DNA of 64,000 nt from assembly GCA_032622095.1 (NCBI GenBank), contig CP136066.1, positions 99,471,319 to 99,535,318 of the forward strand, read 5' to 3'. Positions within the stretch are counted from its first letter, which is position 1. Each line of letters begins with the position of its first letter. The DNA comes from Siphonodentalium dalli (Eukaryota > Mollusca > Scaphopoda > Gadilida > Siphonodentaliidae). Positions 1 through 11,349 of the stretch are shown here, in pieces. The notes beneath the pieces were generated by a model. The model did not search any database and was not told the origin of the DNA. It was given only the letters and a program-made list of their open reading frames with translations. A program made the position numbers and the translations under genes.

Positions 1-2345
1 GGAACGAGTCATTTTGGGGTCAATCGGAAAAAAAACATGGCTGCCAGTGGCCATCTTGGATTTCAAAATTCAATCCATTAGCACGGGCTACAGGCTGTAC
101 TGTTCGTCTTATTGTCATGAAATTTGTCATGGATGTTAATATTGACATGTAGATGGGAACGAGTAATTTTGGGGTCATTTGGCCAAAAAACATGGCCGCC
201 GGCAGCCATCTTAGATTTTACTCTTTGCATGACTAAATCCTTTGACACGGGCTACAGGTCGTACCTTTGGTCAGATCATCATAAAAATTGTCATGGATGT
301 TAACAATGACATGTAGATGGGAACAAGTCTTTTTTTGGGTCATTTGGGCAAAAAACATGGCCGCCAGCAGCCATCTTGGATTTTACTCTTTGTATGACTA
401 AATCATTTAGCACGGGCTACAGGTCGTACCTTTAGTCTGATCATCATGAAATTTGTAATAGCTGTTGAAATTGGAATGTAGATGGGAACGAGTCATTTTG
501 GGGTCATTTGGACAAAAAACATGGCCACCAGCAGCCATCTTTGATTTCAAAATTTAATCCATTAGCACGGGCCACAGGTCGTACTGTCCGTCTGATCATC
601 ATTAAATTTGTCATGGATGTTAATATTGACATGTAGATGGGAACGTGTAAATTTGGGGTCATTCTGCCAAAAAACATGGCCGCCAGCAGCCATCTTGGAT
701 TTTACTCTTTGTATGACTAAATTCTTTAGCACAGGCTACATGTCGTACCTTTAGTCTGATCATCATAAAATTTGTCATGGATGTTAACAATGACACGTAG
801 ATGGGAACGAGTCATTTTGGGGTCATTCGGCCGAAAAACATGGCCGCCAGCAGCCATCTTGGATTTTACTCTTTGTATGACTAATTCTTTAGCACAGGCT
901 ACATGTCGTACCTTTAGTCTGATCATCATAAAATTGTCATGGATGTTAACAATGACATGTAGATGGGAACGAATCATTTTGGGGGTCATTCGAAAAAAAA
1001 CATGGCCGCCAGCGGCCATCTTGGATTTCAAAATTCAATCCATTAGCACGGGCTACAGGCCATACTGTTCGTCTTATTGTCATGAAATTTGTGATGGATG
1101 TTAATATTGACATGTAGATGGGAACGAGTCTTTTTTTGGGTCATTCGGGCAAAAAACATGGCCGCCAGCAGCCATCTTGGATTTTACTCTTTGTATTACT
1201 AAATCCTTTAGCACGGGCTACAGGTCGTACCTTTAGTCTGATCATCATGAAATTTGTCATGGCTGTTGAAATTGGAATGTAGATGGGAACGAGTCATTTT
1301 GGGGTCATTCGACCGAAAAACATCGCCATCAACGGCCATCTTTGATTTCAAAATTTAATCCATTAGCACGGGCTACAGGTCGTACTGTTCGACTGATCAC
1401 CATGAAATTTGTCATGGGTGTTAATATTGACATGTAGATGGTAACGATTCATTTTGGGGTCATTCGGCCAAAAAACATGGCCGCCAGCAGCCATCTTGGA
1501 TTTTACTCTTTGTTTGACTAAATCAATTAGCACGGGCTACAGGTCATAATTTTAGTCTGATCATCATATAATTTATCATGGATGTTAACAATGACATGCA
1601 GATGGGAACGAGTCATTTTGGGGTCATTCGGCCAAAAAACATGGCAGCCAGCAGCCATCTTGGATTTTACTCTTGGTATGACTAAATCCTTTAGCACGGG
1701 CTACAGGTCGTATCTTTAGTGTGATCATCATAAAATTTGTCGGAGATGTTAATATTGACATGTAGATGGGAACGAGTCATTTTGGGGTCATTCGGTCATA
1801 AAACATGGCCACCAGCAGCCATCTTGGATTTTACTCTTTGTATGACAAAATCCTTTAGCACGGGCTACAGGCCGTACCTTTAGTCTGATCATCATCAAAT
1901 TTTTCATGCCTGTTGAAATTGGAATGTATATGGGAACGAGTCATTTTGGGGTCATTCGGCCGAAAAACATGGCCGCCAGTGGCCATCTTTGATTTCAAAA
2001 TTAAATCCATTAGCACGGGCTACAGGTTGTACTGTTCGTCTGACCATCATGAAATTTGTCATGGCAGTTGAAATTGGAATGTAGATGGGAAAGAGTCATT
2101 TTGGGGTCATTCAGACAAAAAAACATGGCCGCAAGCAGCCATCTTGGATCTTACTATTTGTATGACTAAATCCTTTAAGCTACAGGTCGTACCTTTAGTT
2201 TGATAATCATAAAATTTGTCATGGATGTTAATAATGACATGTAGATGGGAACGAGTCATTTTGGGGTCATTCGGCCAAAAAACATGGCCACCAGCAGCCA
2301 TCTTGGATTTTACTCTTTGCATGACTAAATCCTTTGGCACAGGTT
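1..2345. repeat. Tandem array, ~155-165 bp unit, about 15 copies
   Basis: Each unit runs from GGAACGAGTCATTTTGGGG through an ATGGCCGCCAGCAGCCAT core, a TTTTACTCTTTGTATGAC or TTTCAAAATTCAATCC variant segment, AGCACGGGCTACAGG and GATCATCATGAAATTTGTC. Units begin near 1, 154, 319, 484, 640, 805, 966, 1122, 1286, 1440, 1607, 1767, 1934, 2088 and 2248. Two alternating sub-variants follow the core, so the array has some higher-order structure. The core is an inverted pair (ATGGC...GCCAT) carrying CAAGATGGC/ACATGGCCGCC, which resembles YY1 sites. Reading frames through it are spurious. The left edge lies outside the window. Confidence 0.93.
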
Positions 2346-2933
2346 AGACATTTCAATTACATTTCAATTACACCGTTTTTGGCAGAAGCACTTCACATGC
2401 CAAAAATAAGCGATTTAGAGAATAACCTATCGCTGGAATATCTCAATAAAGTCCGGGAAGAATTAAAATGCGTTCATATTCTAACGTTCAAAAACGAAAT
2501 ATTCGATGACAACAAGAAAAATGGTATGAATAAATTAAGAACGTATCGTTGTTTCAAAGAACAATATGAAATTGAACCATACTTACTCCAAATTACTAAT
2601 TTTTATACGAGATCGTGTTTCAGTAAGCTTAGAGTAAGCAATCATAAGTTGCAGGTAGAGGTTGGGCGACACGCTCAGCCAAAAATACCTTACGAGAAAC
2701 GCATATGTAAAAAATGTGAAGCAAATGAAATTGAAACGGAAGAACACTTTATAATGAGATGTGAAAAACATAACCATTTGCGGAAGAGATTTTTCACTGA
2801 AATAGGAGTTCACCAACCAATTTTCGTAAACTTTGATGAAATAGAAAAGTTCATATTCCTCATGAAGGCTGAACACCCGAGCATATGCAATCTGATCTGT
2901 AACATGGTTCGGCAGTTTTCCGCAAATAAATGA
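2346..2933 (+). pseudogene. 5'-truncated LINE reverse transcriptase, C-terminal part
   Basis: This open frame of about 190 codons is the tail of a non-LTR retrotransposon polymerase. The recognisable parts, in order, are a segment with KLRTYRCFKEQYEIEPYL, a conserved LRVSNHKLQVEVGRHAQP block, and a zinc-knuckle-like CKKC-(x10)-HF-(x3)-C cluster near residues 122-141. These are known from the C-termini of LINE polymerases in aquatic animals. The catalytic RT and endonuclease domains are absent. The open frame reads a few codons into the neighbouring tandem array (from 2334), but homology begins after about 2390, so the ATG there is not meaningful. The abrupt junction with the array suggests truncation during insertion, or insertion into the array. 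The exact LINE clade is not assigned. Confidence 0.75.
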
Positions 2934-3062
2934 GAATATAGTGTTGAGTTACAAATACATGTTATATATATATTTTATATGAAATTGTCTTGACTTGTGT
3001 TTAAATTATCTGTATTATGACAACTGCCCCGCGTGGGTGTATTATGTCAATAAAAATGTTAT
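2934..3062 (+). mobile_element. LINE 3' untranslated tail
   Basis: The tail follows the truncated LINE frame. It contains CAACTGCCCCGCGTGGGTGT and an AATAAA at 3049-3054. Variants of the same tail, CAACTACCCATTTTGGGTGT and CAACTGCGCATCTGGGTGT, occur near 8650 and 40890 after remnants of the same coding end, which supports one LINE family. Confidence 0.6.
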
Positions 3063-3394
3063 ATTCCTCCATTTACTGTCAACCATTAAATTATTCCCCT
3101 ACCTAAGTTGAGCTACAGTGTCATTGACACTTTCATTTTTTTTGGCTTTTTGCTCTTCGTACCACTATATCTTGGTTGGAATAGTAAACATATCTTCGAT
3201 AGCCCACGGTGTGGGATTCCTGCCCAGACTTTTAAAATCTTAAACGGACAGGGCTCATTTGAGCTCTCTCCCAACTTTTGTCTACTTAATTTGGAGGGAG
3301 GTATAAGATAGTTTGATAAATACACAAAACACTTGGTTTACTTGGTTACAGCCCTTTTCTGACTGTTTTGAATTTTTCGCACAGAAGTGAAATA
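3063..3394. other. Non-coding stretch, nothing recognised
   Basis: No gene or repeat family recognised. Short open frames on both strands (about 60-70 codons) lack familiar motifs. Confidence 0.5.
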
Positions 3395-3447
3395 AACGCT
3401 CTTTATTTCTACCATATCAGGGATAGACTAACCCGGAACGCTCTTTT
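3395..3447 (-). repeat. Pair of AATAAAGAGCGT motifs (reverse orientation)
   Basis: AACGCTCTTTATT at 3395 and AACGCTCTTTT at 3437 are two members of the dispersed motif discussed under findings, about 42 bp apart. Confidence 0.7.
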
Positions 3448-3482
3448 CTGTTCCATGCCGTGTACGTGGCCGGTTTAAAGTT

Positions 3483-3660
3483 GTATTTTGTATGACTTCA
3501 TTACGTCTTTCTGAGACATGTAATACCCACAGAAAGGTAGTTCAAGTATATATCGACCTATTTCGATACCGGGAAAAATTCAAAATCGAATATTTATTAG
3601 GTGTATTTTTGGAGCGCAAACCGCCATGTGGTTTAAAGACCCACTTAATCATATCAATCT
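3483..3660 (+). repeat. Dispersed repeat, inverted partner at 21200-21365
   Basis: The block from TTCATTACGTCTTTCTGAG to CAAACCGCCATGTGGTTTAA matches the reverse complement of 21200-21365 along its length with scattered substitutions. Shared landmarks are TCGACCTA-TTCG, CCGG-AAAAATTCAAAA, GAATAT and GGTGTAT. Nature unknown. Confidence 0.7.
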
Positions 3661-3850
3661 ATGACATAAAATAGGATTAAACTAATATATAATCCATTAA
3701 CATATGAACGTTTGTGTCTCAGAATGTGCCCACAGAGCAATAGAAAATCGCTAAAACCATAGAAACATTCCCCCATTTGTCATCCCAGCATACTTCACGC
3801 GAAAGCAGTCATGGATTCACAAGATTTGCGGTAGATGCTGTCAGACAGGT

Positions 3851-3997
3851 AAAAAAAATATTGCGTCCAATGCGAAGAAGAAGTTATACGAATCGGAAAG
3901 AGAAAATGCGCTCGTTCGTAACGGAGAACAGATATATATAGAAGGATGGGGTCTAGTTGGAGAGACCATTTCGGCTCCAAAATACAGAAGAGACTAG
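3851..3997 (+). pseudogene. Possible LINE ORF1-like remnant
   Basis: A 47-codon open stretch ends in TAG at 3995. It contains KKKLYESERENALVRNGEQI, which is reminiscent of the basic C-terminal part of some L1/Tx1 ORF1-type proteins (a Lys/Glu-rich helix followed by an 'R-x-G-x-x-I-x-I-x-G' turn). It has no start codon and no partner ORF2. The resemblance is weak and could be chance. Confidence 0.2.
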
Positions 3998-5587
3998 ATG
4001 CAGGATGTTGGATATTGAATTAGTCGTCCACCAACCTGACCTTTGCGATTTGATCGACAATATATAGCCCCCCCCTTGCCCCGCTATATTTCAATAGAAA
4101 CATCCGCTCATATGTAAGTTTGGTTTCAATGTTAGTATAGCCTACGCATGGTATTTGATTGAAAAGATGAATGATTGCGAACATTAAACGTAATATACGA
4201 CGTTTAATTCTGTTGTGCAAATGCAATATGTGAAGCATCTATCACGTGACTTATATAATTAAGCCGATTCCGAACATCGGTGAAAAGCATATCTATGTAT
4301 TAGAACTTTTTGTATCCAAAGGAATGCAAAATATAATTGACTCAAAAATTAAGTGGGCCTTTAAAATTGAAATCAGTCGCCGACAGAGAGAAATACAGAT
4401 TCGTGTCCGGAAAACCCGCTTAGATGTTGACTTTCAGAAGTATATTCCGGCAGATATGGTTTCTAAGCTTATGAGTTTCGGAAAATGGACGACCAGTAAC
4501 TGTTGAGCTTAATTTATGCCTTTAAAGCAATTGTAAAAAGTAGGTCGGACCCAATCCGGGGGAAAGAAAATGTTCGAACGAATCCGGATCCGGAATACAG
4601 ATTTTAAATACACCCATGCACTTACATATACGTTAGAATTACTGACCAATGAATGACCAACGCCATAAAATTGATACAATATCAGTTAATCGCCACCAAT
4701 GATTTTTTCTTAAAGAGCGACTGTAGACCAAATCCGGCCATTTATGGGACCATCTCCTTTTATACTAAACAGAATATATACAACAACTGAATGAATTTGA
4801 GCCATGGATTAGTGCAAAATACACTCATGTGCTCTATGAACGAAAACAACATGGTAATTTATAATGAAAACAAGAAAACCATAGTCAGAAATGGTAACGC
4901 CACCAAGATCATATTATTAGCCATAAATATAAATTATGATATAATTATAATATAAAATATTATTCATTAGTTAGCGCTAATATAGGCGCTAACTAATGAC
5001 TTGTTAAATACCATCTAATAAATATTCATCTTATTCACAACTTTAAGGAGTCCTTCTGGCACACGAGAATATTTATCGCCGTTTGATTTGCACCAAGTGA
5101 ACTCGGCGCATATATAATTGATAGAACTGACCTTTATTATGATGATCGTGTCGTTATTTGTTTAAGATACGTATCAATTGACTTATACGCACCCGTTCCC
5201 TATTAAAATCTATATATATCGCCCATTTTAGAGGACCTCCGCGAATTCGGGGACTTCCGCAAAGTGATCTCCACAAATCGGGACCTACTGCAAATCGTCG
5301 CACCCAATGCAATTTGTAAACAAATACGATTGACATGCGTTTTAACGAGGTGAGCTTTAATTAAACGAAAGAAGCATTCTACATAAACTATTTGTCATGG
5401 ACTCAGCCAGTGTGCCATATATATGTGTCAACTAAGGTTGCTTTGCGTGGTAAAAGTGAAAAGTGAAAGTGGAAAATCCTATTGAAAATGAAAGTAGCCT
5501 ACAATTTTGGGAAATTCCGCGGCAGATTGCAGTGAATCTATACTATTGGAAGTGAATGTACAATTCCTGGAATTCTATCAGATATCC
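3998..5587. other. Non-coding stretch with an unrecognised 86-codon open frame
   Basis: No gene is supported. An open frame at 4246-4506 (+) encodes a Lys/Ile-rich 86-residue peptide with no familiar motif. Around 4960-5000 lies a short hairpin (listed separately). CCNNNCGGG-type and TATA-rich stretches occur without recognisable arrangement. Confidence 0.4.
4965..4998. repeat. Perfect 13-bp stem hairpin
   Basis: CATTAGTTAGCGC (4965-4977) and GCGCTAACTAATG (4986-4998) are exact reverse complements around an 8-nt loop. Confidence 0.85.
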
Positions 5588-5655
5588 CGACTCTGCTCGT
5601 TTTCGTGATCATAGGTTATATAGGCCCTATATGACCACGAAAACGAGTCGAGTCG
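5588..5655. repeat. Inverted repeat, ~26-bp arms
   Basis: CGACTCTGCTCGTTTTCGTG on the left pairs with CACGAAAACGAGTCGAGTCG on the right around a TATAGGCCCTATAT centre. It is a small foldback. Confidence 0.8.
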
Positions 5656-5852
5656 CGATACATCCATCGGTACAAACACATTGTGTATACGATACAATTT
5701 TGACTTGATGACCAGAAAATAAAAGATGGCGGTTAATCCAAGTTTCCAACAGAACAGACATGCGCGCTCCAATTAAAATTACCCATAATTCACTTCACTA
5801 CACAGGGGTTCCCAAAGGGTTATACATTATTTTCAGGCTATCAGAGTATTTA

Positions 5853-6016
5853 TATTTTCAACAACATATTATTACACCGGTGACTTTAAGTTTACAATTT
5901 CAGCCTGTCCTGACCCTATGGATACGATTTATGATATTTTCAAAAACGTATTATACACCGGTGCCGTTAACTTTACAATTTCAGCATATACGTGATTCTA
6001 TTGGTACGATTGAGTA
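5853..6016. repeat. Two-copy tandem repeat, 82-bp period
   Basis: TATTTTCAACAACATATTAT...ACACCGGTG...TTTACAATTTCAGC at 5853 is repeated with substitutions at 5935. Confidence 0.75.
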
Positions 6017-6244
6017 AGGTACAAAAAAAAATATCCAAGAATATATTTCTCCATTCGACCATAAGTCTATACAGATCTGTACAATAGTGTCCACCCACTT
6101 CGTGGCGGGAATGAGTTGATGACTCGAGTCATAAACTCATTTTCATTATAATTACATTGACATAAACTCATTTTCACCAACTTCAACTGGAGAAATTAAA
6201 TTTTATCCTATCTATAGGTCTCCCATATCATTTGAGGCCTAAGC

Positions 6245-6335
6245 AGACTGAGGTCCCCAAAGGGTGAATGTAGTGAAGCTAGCCCCCTGTACGGGGTGGT
6301 GTCACTAAACATTCACCCTCCGGGGACCTCATTCT
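6245..6335. mobile_element. Hairpin MITE copy 1 (GAGGTCCCC family)
   Basis: The left arm AGACTGAGGTCCCCAAAGGG pairs with the right arm CCCTCCGGGGACCTCATTCT. A GCTAGCCCCC segment sits in the loop. Confidence 0.8.
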
Positions 6336-6392
6336 ATTTGCCTTGGTCGCAGGCGCACAGGTTCCCATGGTAATTAAATACAAAAACTGCCC

Positions 6393-6640
6393 AGACAATG
6401 AAGGAATAAACCTTCGGACGAATTAAGTTGCGTCCATGCACGTACGGACGGACAAGCTGATTCCAGTATATATACCCCACAGCTTAGTTCTCAGGGTGGT
6501 GTAATAAAAGTGCTGACAGACAATGAAGGAATAAACCTTCGGACGAATTAAGTTGCGTCCATGCACGTACGGACGGACAAGCTGATTCCAGTATATATAC
6601 CCCACAGCTTCGTTCCCAGGGTGGTGTAATAAAAGTGCTA
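6393..6640. repeat. Two-copy tandem repeat, 125-bp period
   Basis: The block starting AGACAATGAAGGAATAAACC at 6393 and ending GGGTGGTGTAATAAAAGTGC is repeated almost exactly from 6518. Confidence 0.93.
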
Positions 6641-6813
6641 TACAGAAATTGCACGTCACTCTCACACGCCCCTTATTAATGTCAAATACTGCAAATACGA
6701 TGTGAGGTTTTCTCTGCTCGAAACCGATATTTCGAATATTGCAACCGTTCTATATGTCAACATTCGAACCCATGCGTGTTCAGCAAACTTGCAAATAGGG
6801 TGTCTGCCATTTG

Positions 6814-6904
6814 CAGAATGAGGTTCCCAGAAGGTGAATTTAGTGACGCTACCCCGCACAGCGGGCTAGCATAACTAAATTCACCCTCTTGGGACCTCAT
6901 TCTG
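6814..6904. mobile_element. Hairpin MITE copy 2 (GAGGTCCCC family)
   Basis: CAGAATGAGGTTCCCAGAAG at the left and CTCTTGGGACCTCATTCTG at the right form long paired arms around a CCCGCACAGCGGG mini-stem. Confidence 0.85.
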
Positions 6905-7096
6905 TTTAGGCATCAACTGCTATATGGGAGACCTAGGGTCAGATTTAAGTTCTCCAGTTGAAGTTGGTGATGGTCACCTCGATTATGCATTTTATCTTCT
7001 GCAAATTAGGGGATATAGAAACTTCCCTGATGGGGAAAAAGTAACTAAAACAATGTTAATTTGTGACTAGATACTTCCCAGAAGATGAGGCCTAAG

Positions 7097-7184
7097 CAGA
7101 ATGAGGTCCCCAGCTAGAGGGCGAATTTGGTAGTGCTAGCCCACTGTGATAGCATAACTAAATTCACCCTCTGGGGACCATTCT
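7097..7184. mobile_element. Hairpin MITE copy 3 (GAGGTCCCC family)
   Basis: CAGAATGAGGTCCCCAGCTA pairs with ACCCTCTGGGGACCATTCT. It is preceded by GAGGCCTAAG, as is copy 1, so copies 1 and 3 share flanking sequence and orientation. Confidence 0.8.
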
Positions 7185-7224
7185 ACAAATGACAGACACC
7201 ATTTTTGCAGGCTTGGTGTTCAGG

Positions 7225-7500
7225 CTAATGCACAGCTCAGCTCTCGTTGAAAGCGCTCTTTTGAAGGATATATCCCCGTAGCTGAGCTGTCCCGGAAACC
7301 ATCTTCGCAGTATGTGAAAGACGATGTAGGCGCGGGTTCAAACCCCGACATGGGCGAAATTCGGGACCGATGTTCAAGCTTGATCTCAGTTGCTAGACAT
7401 CTGATATATATCTGTGCCATTCCGATCGACACATGCATGGCCATTTCGATTAAAAATGAGAATTTGCTAACGCTCACCGAAGCAGGGCTTTTGAAGTAAT
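7225..7500 (+). mobile_element. Probable tRNA-derived SINE
   Basis: GGTTCAAACCC at 7335-7345 matches the RNA polymerase III B box (GGTTCRANNCC). It sits in CGCGGGTTCAAACCCCG, which can form a TPsiC stem-loop. TAGCTGAGCTG about 60-70 bp upstream is a plausible A box. Downstream sequence has no RNA gene structure, as expected of a SINE body. A true tRNA is unlikely because the cloverleaf does not close with a normal anticodon arm. The 3' limit is uncertain. Confidence 0.5.
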
Positions 7501-8407
7501 GAACACTAATGGGTTCGCGCCTCCATTAATCTGATATACATGACTTAACATCGAGGAATAAAAGATGAAAAGCTACACTGTTTGACCGTCGATTCCCTTC
7601 CGCTATATACAGAGGCAGTGATCGACCATGGACGTGGCGACATGGGGAGCCTTACCCCAACTTTGGTCAAAATATTCAACAGTTAGAAATTTCATCCCTC
7701 ACACAACATTTGTTGAAATATTAAACTACATATAGGTTGTAATTGTTCTCATTGTTTGTTTTTTTTCAAACAATCATTGGTGGGTAATTTGTTAATTTTA
7801 GACCAACAGTAGCATATTTTTCTATATTTAGTTCAAATTTTGTTTTGAAATTGCTATTAGTTAGAAATTGTTCAACGTTAGTGAGGTGTCAGATTAAAAA
7901 ATTCCAAAATATGGGCAGTTTGAGATAGCAATTGGATAATTCCAATACAAGGGGGGTACATGTATTTCAAAAATGGTATTTCGATAACATGGGGTTTATG
8001 TCAGGTTGAAAACAAAGGGGGTGGGGTGCAGTTGAAAATTTCAAGGGGATACCCAACCCAACAAGACCCAAAAGCAACGTCCCTGAGTGATCCTGATATG
8101 ATTGTGACCTAATTTTGGACTCTACATAGGAACCAGAAGGTGGTATCACTAGTGGTTTTAGCGTCTCCATATTTAAACCAGCCTTATATGGCGAAATTAG
8201 GAAATATCTTTAGAGATATATAGAACGCACAGCACTTAATGTAGTTACCGAAGAAACAGACGAATTATAAAAATAATTACTAATGAAACTTCTCGAATGA
8301 TCTAAGTACGTGTATCTGGGCGAAGCTACGAATTCCCGTCATATAATCATATAAATTTTAGGGACATAATCACAAAGTTTCCACATTTTTAAGATATGAC
8401 GAATTAT
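7501..8407. other. Non-coding stretch, nothing recognised
   Basis: No gene, RNA or repeat family recognised apart from AT-rich low-complexity runs. Confidence 0.45.
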
Positions 8408-8700
8408 GAGAAATTTAGATTTATTATGAAGAATGAACAAAATGCAACCATTAATATTATATGTGACATGATCCGGTCTTTCTTCACCGTTCGGGATTCT
8501 GATAAAAGCTAGTCAACTTATAATTTATGATAGGTGAATTCGATTTTATGAAAATAGGAAAAAAATCGTTATGACACTACATTGTACATGCATGTATGTT
8601 ACTCATATAATATATTGTTAATTGTTGTAAAATTCTATGTATTTCATTCATGTCTGCAACTACCCATTTTGGGTGTATTTTGCATTAAATCTTATCCGAT
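8408..8700 (+). pseudogene. LINE 3'-end remnant
   Basis: The frame from 8408 reads EKFRFIMKNEQ...NIICDMIRSFF, matching the C-terminal EKFIFLMKAE...NLICNMVRQF of the LINE fragment at 2346-2933. It is followed by a related tail with CAACTACCCATTTTGGGTGT near 8656. Only the last ~35 codons and the tail survive. Confidence 0.65.
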
Positions 8701-9035
8701 CTTATGAACAAAGTTTCGTGAACATGGTTAGATCAACGTACCTGTGGCGAAAAAGCACCCCACGATAACAGGAACCATATACACCCTCATGTTCTTGGAT
8801 TCCGATAGAGAATAAAGACTTTGTCTATGTAATTATCTTCGAGTCGCGAACCTAGATGCAGCTATTTTGACCCGTTAAGGTTGCCCCTAGCTGGCTGGTT
8901 TGAACATGATATCCTTGGCGAAGTTTTCAAAAACCGAATCTCCATGACTTGAAGCTAAATCTTCAGACTAATGGATTCATTTAACCCTTCCATAACTGGA
9001 GTTTCCTGAAATTGTCCGAAAACCCTGTGCCAGTG

Positions 9036-9189
9036 CATTCTCTTATATACGCGAGTCTCCCATAGGGATCCTCGCATATATAAGACAATTAATTGGCCTA
9101 ACAATATTTACATTGACCTTGTAAGCCAGTGCATACTCTTATATATGCGAGGCTCCCCATGGGAGACTCGAATATATAAGAGAATGCAC
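9036..9189. mobile_element. Foldback remnant, GCATTCTCTTATATATGCGAG family
   Basis: Two hairpins lie side by side. One is CTTATATACGCGAG/CTCGCATATATAAG at about 9040-9085. The other, at 9129-9189, pairs GTGCATACTCTTATATATGC with the CGAATATATAAGAGAATGCAC side. The same arms build the complete element at 47676-48152. Confidence 0.75.
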
Positions 9190-11261
9190 AAGATATGCAA
9201 TGCTGCACCGGCACAGCTCCCATCGAGTTTTTACCTAGTACAAGCATGGGTTTATTTTCTGGGAAAATATAACGTTTGTTCAATTTGGCACACTTCTTAA
9301 AAAACTGACACTTCCAAACTGACAAAATATTTATTATCATTTTTGTATTTCCTCCATTAAATTAGGATTTATAAAGCAACTAACAACAATCAATATGTAC
9401 AAAAATATGAATCAATAGTACTGAATTTGAATAAATATAGTAACGGATGCTAATATCAGACACTGGATATATCAACATATATGTACAAAATTACAAATGT
9501 GGACATACATAATGCATGATATGATGATGACGATGATGATGGTGATGGTGATGATGATGGCGATGTTGATGGTGATGATGATGATTGGTTTAAACATATT
9601 TTAATAGTCCATTAACATACAGAGACTGGGGGTTTGGAGGACACCTTCTTGAAACTTATATGGACATCCGCCCCCACAGTACTTAATAAGTTTAACAACA
9701 AATATAAACAACTAGTATTTTAGATATGATCGATTGCATGGTGATGATGATGATGGTGATGGCGATGATGATATAACGATGATACTGATGATGCTGAAAA
9801 TGCCGAAAATTACAAAAAGATGACAAAGATATATGCGAACTAATACAACATGAGTGAGCTGAACAAAAAGTATTAGCTTTCAGTTTGTGTTTAAAAAAAA
9901 AGATACTCCTACATCTGAAATTAATGTAGTTTTCGGAAATATGTATTCTGCTCAAAATGATGTCACTAAATACTGACTCATGCGTTATCTGCTTTCGAAT
10001 ACCCACAGTTAAGAAAATATGTCCAGTTTACTATAAATGCATATTAGTTGTATAAAACATATTCAAATGTTTTGCAATGAGAAATTGAGATTTGAGTGAA
10101 GGCAGAAACGATTTTGTCGCATCATCGCCACCTTAAATTCTGAGTTATATACATTTCATTCGCAGAAACCTTGTTAACAAAGCCGAACCTAAAAATGATT
10201 TTCGCTACACTTTAAGTGTGCCTCTTCAGAGGGTGGAACAACATTGCGGAAGTATTGTACCTTGCTGCATCCGGATACAACTTCCTTTACAGCCGAATCG
10301 TTATCGAATCCACACAAGTATTGAAATAGTGTGTATGTCATTGAATCCACACACTCCATAGAAATGTTTTCTGTTGGCGGATGCAACGGGTGGTATATAC
10401 ACTAAATAGAAGAGCGCACATATTGGAGGGGTAGTTATTTCGAGAGGTACACGTAGACAGCCTCTCGTTTGAAGCACTTTGACCGTTATCTGGGACTAGC
10501 AAAACACGGTGACATTTAAAATAAGAATATTTGTTCGATATTATGGCTGAAGTGGTCAATCTCACATAAAAAGTACTGAAAATGCTTTGAAAATGTATTG
10601 ACGGGTACACAGGTTTTTAAATGTCATTCGAAATGACGTTGTTTAGTTTTTGCATCTGTCGTATCTGTATGCTAGAATAATTATTTGCGTTCCAATGAAA
10701 GTTAAAATGAACTGAAAAATAAATTGCTGATGGGCACCAGCCTTTCAACATAAAGTTTACATAACTAATTCAGCGCCGATAGCAAACTCTGTGTACCCGT
10801 ACCCTGCAGCACATTTTAAAAACCTGTGTACCCTTCAGCACGTTTTTAGCCGTTTATTGACGTATCGCATTTTATTATCCATCCCTTAACTAACACTATT
10901 TTTGATTGGGCAAAAGCCGCCACGTGATAATCCTGGAAAAAGTCATATTGGACTCCCGAATGTCATATTGGACTCCCAAGTGTGCAATATGACGTTTTTA
11001 TCGGGACTCTGTGGCGAATTAACTATTGCGAAATGAATCGCTGAAATTGTGATGCGCGCGCAACACTGGTGGATTTAGCAGACGTTTCACTTCCGCGTTG
11101 AGTTTTTTTTTCATTTGCGTGTTTACTGTTCCAAATCATGCTTTCTGATGATTAAATACAAGCTTTTATAGAGAATTAAGTGCCGAGAAATACCAAAAAT
11201 AACCACTAAAGTTTTACTCCCAAAATTTGGATAAACATACAGATGGATAATAAAAATATCG
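9190..11261. other. Non-coding stretch with GAT-rich microsatellites
   Basis: Imperfect (GAT)n/(GGTGAT)n tracts occur at about 9517-9591 and 9739-9795. The rest has no recognisable gene. GTACCC...CAGCAC and CATATTGGACTCCC are each repeated twice within 10780-10990. Confidence 0.6.
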
Positions 11262-11338
11262 TTATACAATGTTGTGTACAGTATGAGTTTTTCTTGTACT
11301 CGTACAAGAAAACACACACTGTACACAACATTGTATAA
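11262..11338. repeat. 77-bp near-perfect palindrome
   Basis: TTATACAATGTTGTGTACAG on the left is the reverse complement of CTGTACACAACATTGTATAA on the right. Pairing continues almost to the centre (CTTGTAC-TC-GTACAAG). It lies just upstream of the CTAGCAGG repeat start at 11353. Confidence 0.88.
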
Positions 11339-11349
11339 TAACTTTATAG

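Larger units (their letters stand above)
6170..6975. mobile_element. Large imperfect foldback element with nested hairpins
   Basis: The left end CAACTTCAACTGGAGAA...GGTCTCCCATAT (about 6178-6230) is inverted at the right end ATATGGGAGACC...TTCTCCAGTTGAAGTTG (about 6928-6970). Each arm contains a ~90-bp hairpin (6245-6335 and 6814-6904). The centre holds a tandem duplication (6393-6640). It looks like a composite MITE or foldback transposon; no coding capacity. Confidence 0.65.

Noticed and set aside
772-1104. Open frames on both strands in the first tandem array
   Set aside because: Satellite-derived; the frames follow the repeat period and carry no domain.
7230-7350. A functional tRNA gene
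   Set aside because: A B box is present but the acceptor and anticodon stems do not pair as in a tRNA; a SINE fits better.
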